This document shows positions 1 through 8,384 of a stretch of DNA of 64,000 nt, one piece after another. Both the position numbers and the translations under genes were made by a program. The stretch comes from Burkholderia ubonensis. GTDB lineage: Bacteria; Pseudomonadota; Gammaproteobacteria; Burkholderiales; Burkholderiaceae. Below the pieces are notes generated by a model that did not search any database, was not told where the DNA came from, and worked only from the letters and a program-made list of their open reading frames with translations. Location of the stretch: positions 1,798,001 to 1,862,000 of the forward strand of contig NZ_CP013420.1 in assembly GCF_001718695.1 (NCBI RefSeq), written 5' to 3'. How positions within the stretch are numbered: position 1 is the first letter of the stretch; each line of letters starts with the position of its first letter.

Positions 1-792
1 CCGGTCTGGCAGCTCGACAAGCTGGAGCTGTCGAACCCGGCGGCGAAGCTCACCGCGACCGGCAACTGGCGCACGTCGCGCCGGGCGCTCGCGCGCGGCG
101 TCGACGAAGCCGACGCGCCGCGCCGCAGCGTGTTCGACTTCAAGCTCGACATCGACAACGCGGGCGCGCTGCTCGACCGCGTCGGCCTGCCCCGCACGGT
201 CGGGGACGGCCACGGCACGCTGACCGGCAAGGTCGGCTGGCGCGGCGGCCCGACTGCGCTCGACTACCCGTCGCTCAACGGCCATCTCGCGCTCGAACTC
301 GAGCACGGCGAGATCCTGAAGGTCGATCCGGGCGCGGCGAAGCTGCTCGGCGTGCTGAGCCTGCAGAGCCTCGCGCGCTTCCTGACGCTCAATTTCCGCG
401 AAGTGGTCGGCAAGGGGCTGCCGTTCGACAAGATCACCGGCACCGGCCAGATCACCAACGGCATCGCGCGCACCGACGATTTCGAGATGACGACGTCGCC
501 CGCGAAGGTCACGCTGAAGGGCTCGGTCGACCTCGGCGCGGAGACGCAGGACCTGCGCGCGCACGTTGCGCCGAAGATCGGCGCCGGCACGGCGGCGATC
601 GCGGCCGCGATCGTCAACCCGCTGCTCGGCATCGGCGTGCTGGCCGCGAACTACGCGTTGTCGGAGACGCTGTCGCGCGCGTTCGCGATCGACTACGCGA
701 TCAACGGCTCGTGGGCGCATCCGCACATCGAGCGGGTGCGGGGCGATCAGGGTAAGATGAATCACGACGCGGCCGGCACGTCGAACCCCTGA
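1..792 (+). CDS. yhdP: YhdP/AsmA-like protein, C-terminal part (5' end outside window)
   Basis: The reading frame is open from the first base, giving about 263 C-terminal residues of a much longer protein. YhdP-family proteins (TIGR02099, AsmA-like C-terminal domain) span the periplasm from an inner-membrane anchor. In E. coli they act with TamB and YdbH in phospholipid transport to the outer membrane. The piece shows family hallmarks: a GTLTGKVGWRGGP repeat strand near base 215, a GEILKVDPGAAKLLGVLSLQ segment near base 308, and a hydrophobic AAIAAAIVNPLLGIGVL stretch close to the C-terminus. It is followed after 44 bases by the Nit-type amidase gene. The length of the missing part cannot be judged here. 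Confidence 0.85.
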   Translation, partial: PVWQLDKLELSNPAAKLTATGNWRTSRRALARGVDEADAPRRSVFDFKLDIDNAGALLDRVGLPRTVGDGHGTLTGKVGWRGGPTALDYPSLNGHLALELEHGEILKVDPGAAKLLGVLSLQSLARFLTLNFREVVGKGLPFDKITGTGQITNGIARTDDFEMTTSPAKVTLKGSVDLGAETQDLRAHVAPKIGAGTAAIAAAIVNPLLGIGVLAANYALSETLSRAFAIDYAINGSWAHPHIERVRGDQGKMNHDAAGTSNP

Positions 793-836
793 GCCGCAAC
801 GGGCCGCACCCCATTTATGACGCAACCGAACTCGCG

Positions 837-1664
837 ATGACCGACCCCACCCTTTCCGCCACGCCCGTCCGGGTTGCCGCGCTGCAGATGGTGAGCACGC
901 CGGATGTCGCGCGCAATCTCGCCGAGGCGCGCCGCCTGATCGCGGAGGCCGCCGGCGAAGGCGCGCAGCTCGTGCTGCTGCCCGAGTATTTCTGCTTCAT
1001 GGGGCACCAGGACACCGACAAGCTCGCGCTCGCCGAAGCCTACCGGGACGGCCCGATCCAGCAGTTCCTCGCCGACGCCGCGCGCCGCCACGGCATCTGG
1101 GTGATCGGCGGCACGCTGCCGCTGAAGGCGCCGGAGGCGAACCGCGTGCTGAACACGACGCTCGTGTTCGATCCGTCCGGAACCGAGGCGGCCCGCTACG
1201 ACAAGATCCACCTGTTCAGCTTCGAGAAGGGCGACGAGTCGTTCGACGAGGCGCGCACGATCCGCCCGGGCGACACGGTCGTCACGTTCGGCGCGCCGTT
1301 CGGCCGCGTCGGGCTGTCGGTCTGTTACGATCTGCGCTTTCCGGAGCTGTACCGCAAGATGGGCGACTGCGCGCTGGTCGTCGTGCCGTCGGCGTTCACC
1401 TACACCACCGGCCGCGCGCACTGGGAAACGCTGCTGCGCGCGCGGGCGGTCGAGAACCAGTGCTACGTGCTCGCGGCCGCGCAGGGCGGCAGGCACGAGA
1501 ACGGCCGGCGCACCTGGGGTCACAGCATGCTGGTCGACCCGTGGGGCGAGATCGTCGCGGAGCGCGCCGAAGGCGCGAGCGTCGTGATCGGCACGCTCGA
1601 CCCGCAACGCATCGCGGACGTGCGCCAGAGCCTGCCCGCATGGCGGCACCGCGTGCTCGGCTGA
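837..1664 (+). CDS. Carbon-nitrogen hydrolase, Nit1/YbeM-like (deaminated glutathione amidase type)
   Basis: A 275-residue nitrilase-superfamily protein. The catalytic triad is visible: Glu50 in LLPEYF, Lys123 in YDKIHLFS and Cys163 in SVCYDLRFPE. The CYDLRFPE context is typical of the Nit1 branch, whose characterised members hydrolyse deaminated glutathione as metabolite repair. Nitrile hydrolysis is therefore unlikely. The protein should be cytosolic, since no signal peptide is seen. It lies between yhdP and tldD on the same strand, an order common in betaproteobacteria, and may share their transcript. The ATG at 837 gives the usual family length. Exact substrate is inferred from the family. 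Confidence 0.88.
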   Translation: MTDPTLSATPVRVAALQMVSTPDVARNLAEARRLIAEAAGEGAQLVLLPEYFCFMGHQDTDKLALAEAYRDGPIQQFLADAARRHGIWVIGGTLPLKAPEANRVLNTTLVFDPSGTEAARYDKIHLFSFEKGDESFDEARTIRPGDTVVTFGAPFGRVGLSVCYDLRFPELYRKMGDCALVVVPSAFTYTTGRAHWETLLRARAVENQCYVLAAAQGGRHENGRRTWGHSMLVDPWGEIVAERAEGASVVIGTLDPQRIADVRQSLPAWRHRVLG

Positions 1665-1764
1665 CGCCCGCCGTCACCGGCCCGCCCCCTTGAAACCCCG
1701 GCCCGCGCGAACCATCTGCCCCCTATCCGCACCCGACAATTTTTTGAGAAACCCCGATACCCGC

Positions 1765-3231
1765 ATGAACATCATCGAACCCGGCATCCGCAACCTGGCG
1801 CTGGCGAAGGACATCCTGCTCACGCCCTATGGCCTCGACGAGAGCCTCCTGACGCGCACGATCGCCGACATCTTCACGCATCGCGTCGACTACGCGGACC
1901 TGTACTTCCAGGCGACCCGCAGCGAAGCGTGGAGCCTCGAGGAAGGCATCGTCAAATCGGGCAGCTTCAGCATCGACCAGGGCGTCGGCGTGCGCGCGGT
2001 CGCGGGCGACCGCACCGCGTTCGCGTATTCCGACGACCTGTCTCCCGAAGCGATCGCACAGGCGGCCGCGGCCACCAAGGCAATCGCGGCCGCGGGCGGC
2101 GGCCGCCAGAAGATCAAGGCGGCCACGTCGCTGAAGGGCATCTCGGGCCGCGACCTGTACCTGCCGTCCGACCCGCTCGCGTCGCTCGACGCCACGGCCA
2201 AGGTCAGGCTGCTCGAGCGCATCGAGCAGATGGCGCGCGGCCGCGACCCGCGCATCACGCAGGTGATGGCGGGCCTCGCCGGCGAATACGATGTCGTGCT
2301 CGTCGCGCGCAGCGACGGCGCGCTCGCGGCGGACATCCGCCCGCTGGTGCGCGTGTCGGTGACGGTGATCGCCGAGCAGAACGGCCGCCGCGAGATCGGC
2401 ACCGGCGGCGGCGGCGGCCGCTTCGACTACGGCTACTTCACGGACGACGTGCTGTCGCGCTACGTCGACGACGCGGTGCACGCGGCGCTCGTGAACCTCG
2501 ATGCGCGCCCGGCGCCGGCCGGCGCGATGACGGTCGTGCTCGGGCCGGGCTGGCCGGGCGTGCTGCTGCACGAGGCGATCGGCCACGGCCTCGAGGGCGA
2601 CTTCAATCGCAAGGGCTCGTCGGCGTTCGCGGGCCGGATCGGCGAGCAGGTCGCCGCGAAGGGCGTGACCGTCGTCGACGACGGCACGCTGCCGAACCGC
2701 CGCGGCTCGCTGAACATCGACGACGAAGGCAACCCGACCCAGTGCACGACGCTGATCGAGGACGGCATCCTGAAGGGCTACATCCAGGACACGCTGAACG
2801 CGCGCCTGATGAAGATGCCCGTCACCGGCAACGCGCGGCGCGAGTCGTACGCGGCGCTGCCGATGCCGCGCATGACCAACACCTACATGCTGAACGGCGA
2901 CAAGGACCCACAGGAAATCATCGCGTCGGTGAAGAACGGCCTGTATGCGGTGAACTTCGGCGGCGGCCAGGTCGACATCACGAACGGCAAGTTCGTGTTC
3001 TCGGCGTCCGAGGCGTACATGATCGAGAACGGCAAGGTGACGTATCCGGTCAAGGGCGCGACGCTGATCGGCAGCGGCCCGGAATCGCTGAAGTACGTGA
3101 GCATGATCGGCAACGACATGTCGCTCGACACCGGCGTCGGCGTGTGCGGCAAGGAAGGCCAGAGCGTGCCGGTCGGCGTCGGCCAGCCGACCCTCCGGAT
3201 CGACAAGATGACGGTCGGCGGTACGGCATAA
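1765..3231 (+). CDS. tldD: Metalloprotease TldD
   Basis: TldD is the catalytic half of the TldD/TldE (PmbA) zinc metalloprotease, which cleaves unfolded peptides and trims microcin B17 and CcdA in E. coli. The 488-residue product matches the family length (E. coli about 481). The active-site helix HEAIGH starts at residue 269 (HExxxH), followed by GLEGDFNRKGSSAF. The C-terminus has the conserved GQSVPVGVGQPTLRI. I chose the ATG at 1765 because it begins MNIIEPGIRNLALAKDILL. The frame extends upstream to a TTG at 1690, but those 25 codons look unlike protein. The gene is cytosolic and is followed by an inverted repeat and then the aroG promoter. Confidence 0.95.
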   Translation: MNIIEPGIRNLALAKDILLTPYGLDESLLTRTIADIFTHRVDYADLYFQATRSEAWSLEEGIVKSGSFSIDQGVGVRAVAGDRTAFAYSDDLSPEAIAQAAAATKAIAAAGGGRQKIKAATSLKGISGRDLYLPSDPLASLDATAKVRLLERIEQMARGRDPRITQVMAGLAGEYDVVLVARSDGALAADIRPLVRVSVTVIAEQNGRREIGTGGGGGRFDYGYFTDDVLSRYVDDAVHAALVNLDARPAPAGAMTVVLGPGWPGVLLHEAIGHGLEGDFNRKGSSAFAGRIGEQVAAKGVTVVDDGTLPNRRGSLNIDDEGNPTQCTTLIEDGILKGYIQDTLNARLMKMPVTGNARRESYAALPMPRMTNTYMLNGDKDPQEIIASVKNGLYAVNFGGGQVDITNGKFVFSASEAYMIENGKVTYPVKGATLIGSGPESLKYVSMIGNDMSLDTGVGVCGKEGQSVPVGVGQPTLRIDKMTVGGTA

Positions 3232-3246
3232 CCGCATCGCCGCGCA

Positions 3247-3284
3247 GACATTCCGCGCATTTTGCGAAAAACGCGCGGAATGTC
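3247..3284. repeat. 12-bp inverted repeat after tldD
   Basis: GACATTCCGCGC at 3247-3258 is repeated inverted at 3273-3284, with a 14-base loop that itself contains TTTT/AAAA. It sits 16 bases after the tldD stop and just before the aroG promoter. It may terminate tldD transcripts, although no U-run follows directly. Confidence 0.5.
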
Positions 3285-3305
3285 CGCATTTTCGTCGCCC
3301 CCTGG

Positions 3306-3334
3306 TTGCCAGCCGCGCGGCGAGCGGGTATAAA
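3306..3334 (+). promoter_or_regulatory. Probable sigma-70 promoter of aroG leader
   Basis: A -35 box TTGCCA at 3306-3311 and a -10 box TATAAA at 3329-3334 are separated by exactly 17 bases. Transcription would start near 3341, about 30 bases before the leader-peptide ATG. The fit to consensus is good, but the promoter is predicted from sequence only. Confidence 0.7.
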
Positions 3335-3371
3335 TTCCGAATCAACTTTTTTGACGAACCCACTTTCCGTC

Positions 3372-3437
3372 ATGTCCGCCAAGTTTTACTTTTACTTTTT
3401 TTGGCATCTCAGACCGCTGGCGGATCGAGAGGGTTGA
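3372..3437 (+). CDS. Leader peptide upstream of aroG (aromatic-rich, 21 residues)
   Basis: This short ORF encodes MSAKFYFYFFWHLRPLADREG. Residues 5-11 are F-Y-F-Y-F-F-W: four Phe, two Tyr and one Trp codon in a row. Such a run is the hallmark of ribosome-stalling attenuators that sense charged tRNA, as in pheL and trpL. It starts about 30 bases after a good promoter. It ends 30 bases before the A-run of an intrinsic terminator and 192 bases before aroG. No strong ribosome binding site is visible. The peptide is presumably a regulatory device with no function of its own. It probably reports on all three aromatic amino acids, although Phe codons dominate. Confidence 0.8.
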   Translation: MSAKFYFYFFWHLRPLADREG

Positions 3438-3484
3438 TGGCGCGTAAAGCGCAACCAAAATTCCCGAAAAAAAAACCGCCGGCG
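3415..3484 (+). promoter_or_regulatory. Antiterminator pairing of aroG attenuator
   Basis: CGCTGGCGG at 3415-3423, inside the distal leader codons, can pair over nine positions (one G-U) with CCGCCGGCG at 3476-3484, the 5' arm of the terminator. A ribosome stalled on the codons at 3384-3404 would leave 3415-3423 free to form this antiterminator. A ribosome reaching the stop at 3437 would cover it and let the terminator fold. A small hairpin (GCGC at 3440-3443 with 3449-3452) lies between the two. Confidence 0.7.
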
Positions 3485-3502
3485 AACCCGGCGGTTTTTT
3501 TT
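3467..3502 (+). terminator. Intrinsic terminator (attenuator) before aroG
   Basis: The stem CCGCCGG (3476-3482) pairs with CCGGCGG (3488-3494) around a five-base loop. It is preceded by nine A and followed by eight T. Its position between the leader ORF and aroG, with no other gene ending here, indicates an attenuator. Confidence 0.85.
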
Positions 3503-3629
3503 CGCCCTTCGCCCCTGGTCGCCGCCGAAGTCGTCCCGCAGCGCCGGCCGAAACGACTGAATTGCCTGAATTGATGAATTTGCCGCCCGCGCACTGACCG
3601 AACGGCTAGCCCTATCAAGGAGAAACAGC

Positions 3630-4703
3630 ATGCCCCCGCACAATACCGACGACGTCCGCATTCGTGAACTCAAGGAGCTGACGCCGCCCGCCCACCTGAT
3701 CCGCGAGTTCGCGTGCTCCGAAGCCGCGTCCGAGCTGATCTACAACGCGCGGCAGTCGATGCACCGGATCCTGCACGGGATGGACGACCGGCTGATCGTC
3801 GTGATCGGGCCGTGCTCGATCCATGACACGAAGGCGGCGCTCGAGTACGCGGGGCGACTCGTCAAGGAGCGCGAGCGCTTCAAGAACGAGCTGGAAATCG
3901 TGATGCGCGTGTACTTCGAGAAACCGCGCACGACGGTCGGCTGGAAGGGGCTCATCAACGATCCGCACCTCGACAACAGCTTCAAGATCAACGAAGGGCT
4001 GCGCACCGCGCGCGAGCTGCTGCTGCACATCAACGAAATGGGGCTGCCGGCCGGGACCGAATACCTCGACATGATCAGCCCGCAGTACATCGCGGACCTG
4101 ATCTCGTGGGGCGCGATCGGCGCACGCACGACCGAATCGCAGGTGCACCGCGAGTTGGCGTCGGGGCTGTCGTGCCCGGTCGGCTTCAAGAACGGCACCG
4201 ACGGCAACGTGAAGATCGCGGTCGACGCGATCAAGGCGTCGTCGCAGCCGCACCATTTCCTGTCGGTGACGAAGGGCGGCCACTCGGCGATCGTGTCGAC
4301 GGCCGGCAACGAGGATTGCCACGTGATCCTGCGCGGCGGCAAGACGCCGAACTACGACGCGGAAAGCGTGAATGCCGCGTGCGCGGACATCGGCAAGGCC
4401 GGCCTCGCCGCGCGCCTGATGATCGACGCGAGCCACGCGAACAGCTCGAAGAAGCACGAGAACCAGATTCCGGTATGCGCGGACATCGGCCGCCAGATCG
4501 CGGCGGGCGACGAGCGCATCGTCGGCGTGATGGTCGAGTCGCACCTCGTCGAAGGCCGCCAGGACCTGAAGGAAGGCTGCCCGCTGACCTACGGCCAGAG
4601 CATCACCGATGCATGCATCGCCTGGGAGGACAGCGTCAAGGTGCTCGAAGGCCTCGCGGAATCCGTCAAGGCGCGGCGCGTCGCGCGCGGCAGCGGGAAC
4701 TGA
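3630..4703 (+). CDS. aroG: 3-deoxy-7-phosphoheptulonate synthase (DAHP synthase, class I)
   Basis: Condenses phosphoenolpyruvate and erythrose 4-phosphate into DAHP, the first step of the shikimate pathway. The 357-residue protein aligns closely with E. coli AroG/AroF. The metal ligands are in place: Cys62 (GPCSIHD), His269 (IDASHANS), Glu303 (VESHLVEG) and Asp327 (SITDACI). The KPRTTVGWKGL phosphate-binding motif lies near residue 98. A strong ribosome binding site (AAGGAG) precedes the ATG. The gene sits alone between an upstream attenuator with an F/Y/W leader peptide and a downstream terminator. That suggests transcriptional control by aromatic amino acid supply besides the family's usual feedback inhibition. 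Which amino acid inhibits the enzyme cannot be read with certainty. Confidence 0.95.
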   Translation: MPPHNTDDVRIRELKELTPPAHLIREFACSEAASELIYNARQSMHRILHGMDDRLIVVIGPCSIHDTKAALEYAGRLVKERERFKNELEIVMRVYFEKPRTTVGWKGLINDPHLDNSFKINEGLRTARELLLHINEMGLPAGTEYLDMISPQYIADLISWGAIGARTTESQVHRELASGLSCPVGFKNGTDGNVKIAVDAIKASSQPHHFLSVTKGGHSAIVSTAGNEDCHVILRGGKTPNYDAESVNAACADIGKAGLAARLMIDASHANSSKKHENQIPVCADIGRQIAAGDERIVGVMVESHLVEGRQDLKEGCPLTYGQSITDACIAWEDSVKVLEGLAESVKARRVARGSGN

Positions 4704-4761
4704 CGGCCAGCGGGCCGCGGGCCGGCGCATGCCGCGCGCGGCCCGATCGATGCCCCAATAA

Positions 4762-4790
4762 GACAAGCCCGGCTCGCGCCGGGCTTTGTC
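4762..4790. terminator. Terminator between aroG and hmp
   Basis: GACAAGCCCGGC at 4762-4773 and GCCGGGCTTTGTC near 4778-4790 form a strong stem with a short TCGC loop between the convergent aroG (+) and hmp (-). It could serve both directions. Confidence 0.7.
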
Positions 4791-4829
4791 GTTGCGTCGC
4801 TGCATCGGCCGCCACCGGCCAAGCGGTCG

Positions 4830-6038
4830 TTACTCGAGCGCGCCCGAGCCGAAGATCTCGGTGTTGATACGTTCCGGCGCGACACCCAGCGCGATGAGCG
4901 CATCGCGCTGCGCCTGCATGAACGCGATCGGGCCGCAGATGTAATAGTCGGCGTCCGGCACCAGCGCATGGTGCTTCACCCGCTCCGGCGTGAGCCGCCC
5001 TTCGAGATCGTGATCGATGCCCGCGCGGTCGTTCGGCCCGACCAGCTCGTACAGCACGGTCCGCTTGACGTTGGCGTGCTCGCGCACCGTGTCGTTGAGC
5101 CAGTCGCGGAACGCGTGCACCGCGCCCGAACGGCATGCATGGATGAAGCGCACTTCGCGCGGGCTGCCTTGCGCGACCAGCGTCGACGCCATCGACACCA
5201 TCGGCGTGAGGCCGACGCCGCCGGAGATCAGTACGACCGGCGTCGGCACGTCGCGCTTCAGCGAGAACTCGCCCATCGGCGCGGTCACCTCGACGATCGC
5301 GCCCTCTTCGACGCCGTCGTGCATCAGCGTCGACACCTTGCCCGCCGGGATCGCCTCGGGCCGGCCCGCCTCGCGCTTCACCGAAATGCGCAGCCACGTG
5401 CCGTTCGGCGCGTCGGACAGGCTGTACTGGCGCGGCTGATCGACGCCCAGGTCGCCGACGAAGCGCTTCACGGTCACGTACTGGCCCGGCTCGAACGTCG
5501 GCGCCTGGCCGCCGTCGGCCGGCCTCAGGTAGAACGACGTGATCTCGTCGCTCTCGCGCACCTTGCGCGCGACCTTGAACGGACGGAAGCCACTCCACGC
5601 CGCGCCCGCGTACAGGTCCGCCTCGGCGCCGATCAGGATCTGCGCGAGCTGGCCGTATGCGACGCGCCACGCTTCGAGCGTGTCCGCATCGACCGCGTCG
5701 CCGAGCACTTCGACGATCGACGCGAGCAGGTTCTCGCCGACGATCGGGTAATGCTCGGGGCGGATGTTCAGGCTCGCGTGCTTGTGCGCGATGTGCGACA
5801 CCGCACCGCCGAGCGCCCCCAGGTTGTCGATGTTCGCCGCATACGCGTAGACCGCCTTCGCGAGCGTCTCGGGCTGGCTGCCGGTCTTCTGGTGCGTCTG
5901 GTTGAACAGGTTCTTCAGTTCCGGGTGACGCGCGAACATGCGCCCGTAGAAATGCTTCGTGATCGTCGCGCCGTGCTCGGCGAGGACGGGGGCGGTGGCT
6001 TTCACGCGGGCCATCTGGTCGGCGGTGATGTGGGTCAT
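4830..6038 (-). CDS. hmp: Flavohemoprotein, nitric oxide dioxygenase
   Basis: Converts nitric oxide to nitrate using O2 and NAD(P)H, protecting against nitrosative stress. The 402-residue protein has the full three-domain layout. The globin domain (about 1-140) has the distal Tyr31 and proximal His87, equivalent to E. coli Tyr29 and His85. The FAD domain contains QPRQYSLSDAP. The NAD domain contains ISGGVGLTPMVS and YICGPIAFMQ. GGAGAACGAAC before the ATG supplies the ribosome binding site. A sequence resembling an NsrR operator lies just upstream. It faces aroG and is probably transcribed alone. Confidence 0.96.
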   Translation of the reverse strand: MTHITADQMARVKATAPVLAEHGATITKHFYGRMFARHPELKNLFNQTHQKTGSQPETLAKAVYAYAANIDNLGALGGAVSHIAHKHASLNIRPEHYPIVGENLLASIVEVLGDAVDADTLEAWRVAYGQLAQILIGAEADLYAGAAWSGFRPFKVARKVRESDEITSFYLRPADGGQAPTFEPGQYVTVKRFVGDLGVDQPRQYSLSDAPNGTWLRISVKREAGRPEAIPAGKVSTLMHDGVEEGAIVEVTAPMGEFSLKRDVPTPVVLISGGVGLTPMVSMASTLVAQGSPREVRFIHACRSGAVHAFRDWLNDTVREHANVKRTVLYELVGPNDRAGIDHDLEGRLTPERVKHHALVPDADYYICGPIAFMQAQRDALIALGVAPERINTEIFGSGALE

Positions 6039-6052
6039 GTTCGTTCTCCGTT

Positions 6053-6076
6053 AAACATGCCCATACAATACATCTT
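6053..6076 (-). promoter_or_regulatory. Candidate NsrR operator upstream of hmp
   Basis: Read on the minus strand, AAGATGTATT is followed by an imperfect inverted half ending CATGTTT. NsrR sites upstream of hmp genes have the form AAGATGYATTT-N-AAATRCATCTT. One half matches well and the other poorly. The site is 15 to 38 bases before the hmp start. Confidence 0.5.
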
Positions 6077-6128
6077 TAAAAATCGCGGCCCCTCGGGCAA
6101 ATTGTCGCAGCGCGGGAAGGCGCGCGCC

Positions 6129-6680
6129 TCAGCGCACGCGCCCTCGCTCCCACAGCACGTCCGCGCCGCCGTCCGCGCGGTTCAGCACGCGCGCGAGCAC
6201 GAACAGCAGGTCGGACAGCCGGTTCACGTACCGGCGCGGCGTCTCCTGCAGCGTTTCGACGCGGCCGAGCGCGACGATCGCGCGCTCCGCGCGCCGGCAC
6301 ACGGTCCGGCACACGTGCGCGAGCGCCGCCGCGCGCGAACCAGCGGGCAGGATGAATTCCTTCAGCGGCGGCAGCGTCGCGTTGTAGCCGGCCAGCCACT
6401 GGTCGAGGCGCGCGAGATGCGCATCGCCGAGCACCGTGTGGCCCGGAATGCACAGCTCGCCGCCCAGGTCGAACAGGTCGTGCTGGATCGTGACGAGCGC
6501 CGCGCGCACGTCGTCGGGCAGCGTTTCGGCGAGCAGCACGCCGATGGTCGAATTCAGTTCGTCGACGTCGCCGATCGCGGCGATCCGCACGTCGTCCTTG
6601 CCGACGCGCCGCCCGTCGCCCAGGCCGGTGGTACCGTCGTCGCCGGTGCGCGTGGCGATCTTGCTCAAGCGGTTGCCCAT
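6129..6680 (-). CDS. Cob(I)alamin adenosyltransferase, PduO/MMAB type
   Basis: Transfers the adenosyl group of ATP to cob(I)alamin, giving the coenzyme B12 form. The 183-residue protein starts MGNRLSKIATRTGDDGTTGL. TRTGDDGTTGLGDG (about residues 9-22) is the ATP-binding signature of the PduO family. The later RRAERAIVALGR (near residue 134) contains the conserved Arg-Arg-Ala-Glu-Arg active-site helix. It is often annotated cobO, but this is the PduO fold and not CobA/BtuR. No other cobalamin gene is nearby. It is divergent from the D-lactate dehydrogenase-like gene, with 268 bases between them. Confidence 0.92.
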   Translation of the reverse strand: MGNRLSKIATRTGDDGTTGLGDGRRVGKDDVRIAAIGDVDELNSTIGVLLAETLPDDVRAALVTIQHDLFDLGGELCIPGHTVLGDAHLARLDQWLAGYNATLPPLKEFILPAGSRAAALAHVCRTVCRRAERAIVALGRVETLQETPRRYVNRLSDLLFVLARVLNRADGGADVLWERGRVR

Positions 6681-6948
6681 GCGAAGTCCTCTCGTGCTCG
6701 GCCGCGGCGCGGCCCGGGTTGCATTGCAAGCCGATTATCGCAGCCTGCCGCGCGGCTCGCAGCAGGTGTTCCAGCGTAGAATGAAAGCAGACCGCCCCGC
6801 CCGCCGCGGTACCGCCCGGCAAGCTGTCGGACCTTGCACGGGACCAGGCGCAAAGCGCGGGGCCGGAATCGGTGCCGAGGCGCTCGCAGCCCTGCATGGG
6901 ACCGCAACCCGGTGCCGATGCGCCCATGCTGATCGAGAGGAGACTTGC

Positions 6949-8367
6949 GTGAATCACCCCGCCCCGCCGGCCGCACCGACCGGAACGCGCCGCCCCCTGC
7001 CCCCCGCCCTGCTCGATGCGCTGCGCGCCGCGTTCGGCGAGCGCGTGTCGACGGCCGACGCAGTGCGTGCGCATCACGGCCGCGACGAATCGCCGTTCGA
7101 CCCGCAGTTGCCCGACGCGGTCGTGTTCGCGCACAGCGCCGACGACGTCCGGCAGGTCGTCGCGCTCTGCGCGCTCTACGGCGTGCCGCTGATCCCGTAC
7201 GGCGCGGGCTCGTCGCTCGAGGGCCACCTGCTCGCGGTGCGCGGCGGCGTGTCGCTCGACCTGTCCGACATGAACCGCGTGCTGTCGATCAACGCGGAAG
7301 ACCTGACCGTAACCGTCGAGCCCGGCATCACGCGCAAGGCGCTCAATGAAGCGCTGCGCGACACGGGCCTGTTCTTCCCGATCGACCCCGGCGCCGACGC
7401 CAGCATCGGCGGCATGACCGCGACCCGCGCGTCCGGCACCAACGCCGTGCGCTACGGCACGATGCGCGAGAACGTGCTCGGCCTGACCGCGGTGCTCGCC
7501 GACGGCCGCGTCGTGAAGACCGGCTCGCGCGCGCGCAAGTCGTCGGCCGGCTACGACCTCACGCGCCTGTTCGTCGGCTCCGAAGGCACGCTCGGCGTGA
7601 TCACCGAAATCACGCTGCGCCTGCACCCGCTGCCGGAAGCCGTGTCGGCCGCGACCTGCACGTTCCCGTCGATGGGCGACGCAGTGCGCACCGTGATCGA
7701 GACGATCCAGATCGGCGTGCCGATCGCGCGCGTCGAATTCGTCGATGCGCTCGCCATCCGCTCGATCAACCGCCACTCGAACCTGACGCTCGCCGAGGCG
7801 CCGACGCTGTTCTTCGAATTCCACGGCACCGAGGCCGGCGTGAAGGAACAGGCCGAACTGGTCGAGGCCCTCGCGGGCCAGAACCACGGCCAGGGATTCG
7901 AATGGGCGACCCGGCCCGAAGACCGCAGCCGGCTCTGGGCCGCGCGCCACAACGCGTTCTTCGCGATGCTGCAGCTGAAGCCCGGCTGCCGCGCGGTGAC
8001 GACCGACGTCTGCGTGCCGATCTCGCAGCTCGCCGCGTGCGTCGAGGAAACCGAGACCGACCTGCGCGCGTCGTCGCTGCCGTGCCCGATCGTCGGCCAC
8101 GTCGGCGACGGCAATTTCCACGTCGCGATCCTGATCGATCCCGACCGGCCCGAGGAGCTCGACGAAGCGGAACGCATCAACGACCGGATCGTCGAGCGCG
8201 CGCTGCGCATGGGCGGCACCTGCACCGGCGAGCACGGCGTCGGCCTGCACAAGATGCGCTTCCTGCCGAAGGAGCACGGCGACGACGCGATCGACGCGAT
8301 GCGCGCGATCAAGCTCGCGCTCGACCCGCGCAACCTGATGAATCCCGGCAAGATCTTCACGTGCTGA
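6949..8367 (+). CDS. FAD-linked D-2-hydroxyacid dehydrogenase (D-lactate dehydrogenase, cytochrome type)
   Basis: A 472-residue flavoprotein with an N-terminal PCMH FAD-binding domain (PYGAGSSLEGH near residue 83, DPGADASIGGMTATRASGT near 147) and an FAD-oxidase C-terminal domain (GHVGDGNFHVAI near 382, GTCTGEHGVGLHKM near 424). This arrangement matches mitochondrial and bacterial Dld1-like D-lactate:cytochrome oxidoreductases. The frame extends upstream, but the GTG at 6949 has a good ribosome binding site (AGAGGAG) and starts at the conserved region. It lies 17 bases before glcD, so the two are probably co-transcribed. A TAGAAT box at 6777-6782 may be its promoter. The exact substrate (D-lactate or another 2-hydroxyacid) is inferred. 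Confidence 0.85.
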   Translation: MNHPAPPAAPTGTRRPLPPALLDALRAAFGERVSTADAVRAHHGRDESPFDPQLPDAVVFAHSADDVRQVVALCALYGVPLIPYGAGSSLEGHLLAVRGGVSLDLSDMNRVLSINAEDLTVTVEPGITRKALNEALRDTGLFFPIDPGADASIGGMTATRASGTNAVRYGTMRENVLGLTAVLADGRVVKTGSRARKSSAGYDLTRLFVGSEGTLGVITEITLRLHPLPEAVSAATCTFPSMGDAVRTVIETIQIGVPIARVEFVDALAIRSINRHSNLTLAEAPTLFFEFHGTEAGVKEQAELVEALAGQNHGQGFEWATRPEDRSRLWAARHNAFFAMLQLKPGCRAVTTDVCVPISQLAACVEETETDLRASSLPCPIVGHVGDGNFHVAILIDPDRPEELDEAERINDRIVERALRMGGTCTGEHGVGLHKMRFLPKEHGDDAIDAMRAIKLALDPRNLMNPGKIFTC

Positions 8368-8384
8368 CCCACGCAGGAGACCTC

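Noticed and set aside
1690..1764. TTG start adding 25 residues to TldD
   Set aside because: The added residues are Pro/Arg-rich and unlike the family; the ATG at 1765 matches the conserved start.
6681..6948. Cobalamin riboswitch between the adenosyltransferase and Dld-like genes
   Set aside because: No B12-box-like sequence was seen; only a candidate -10 box at 6777-6782.
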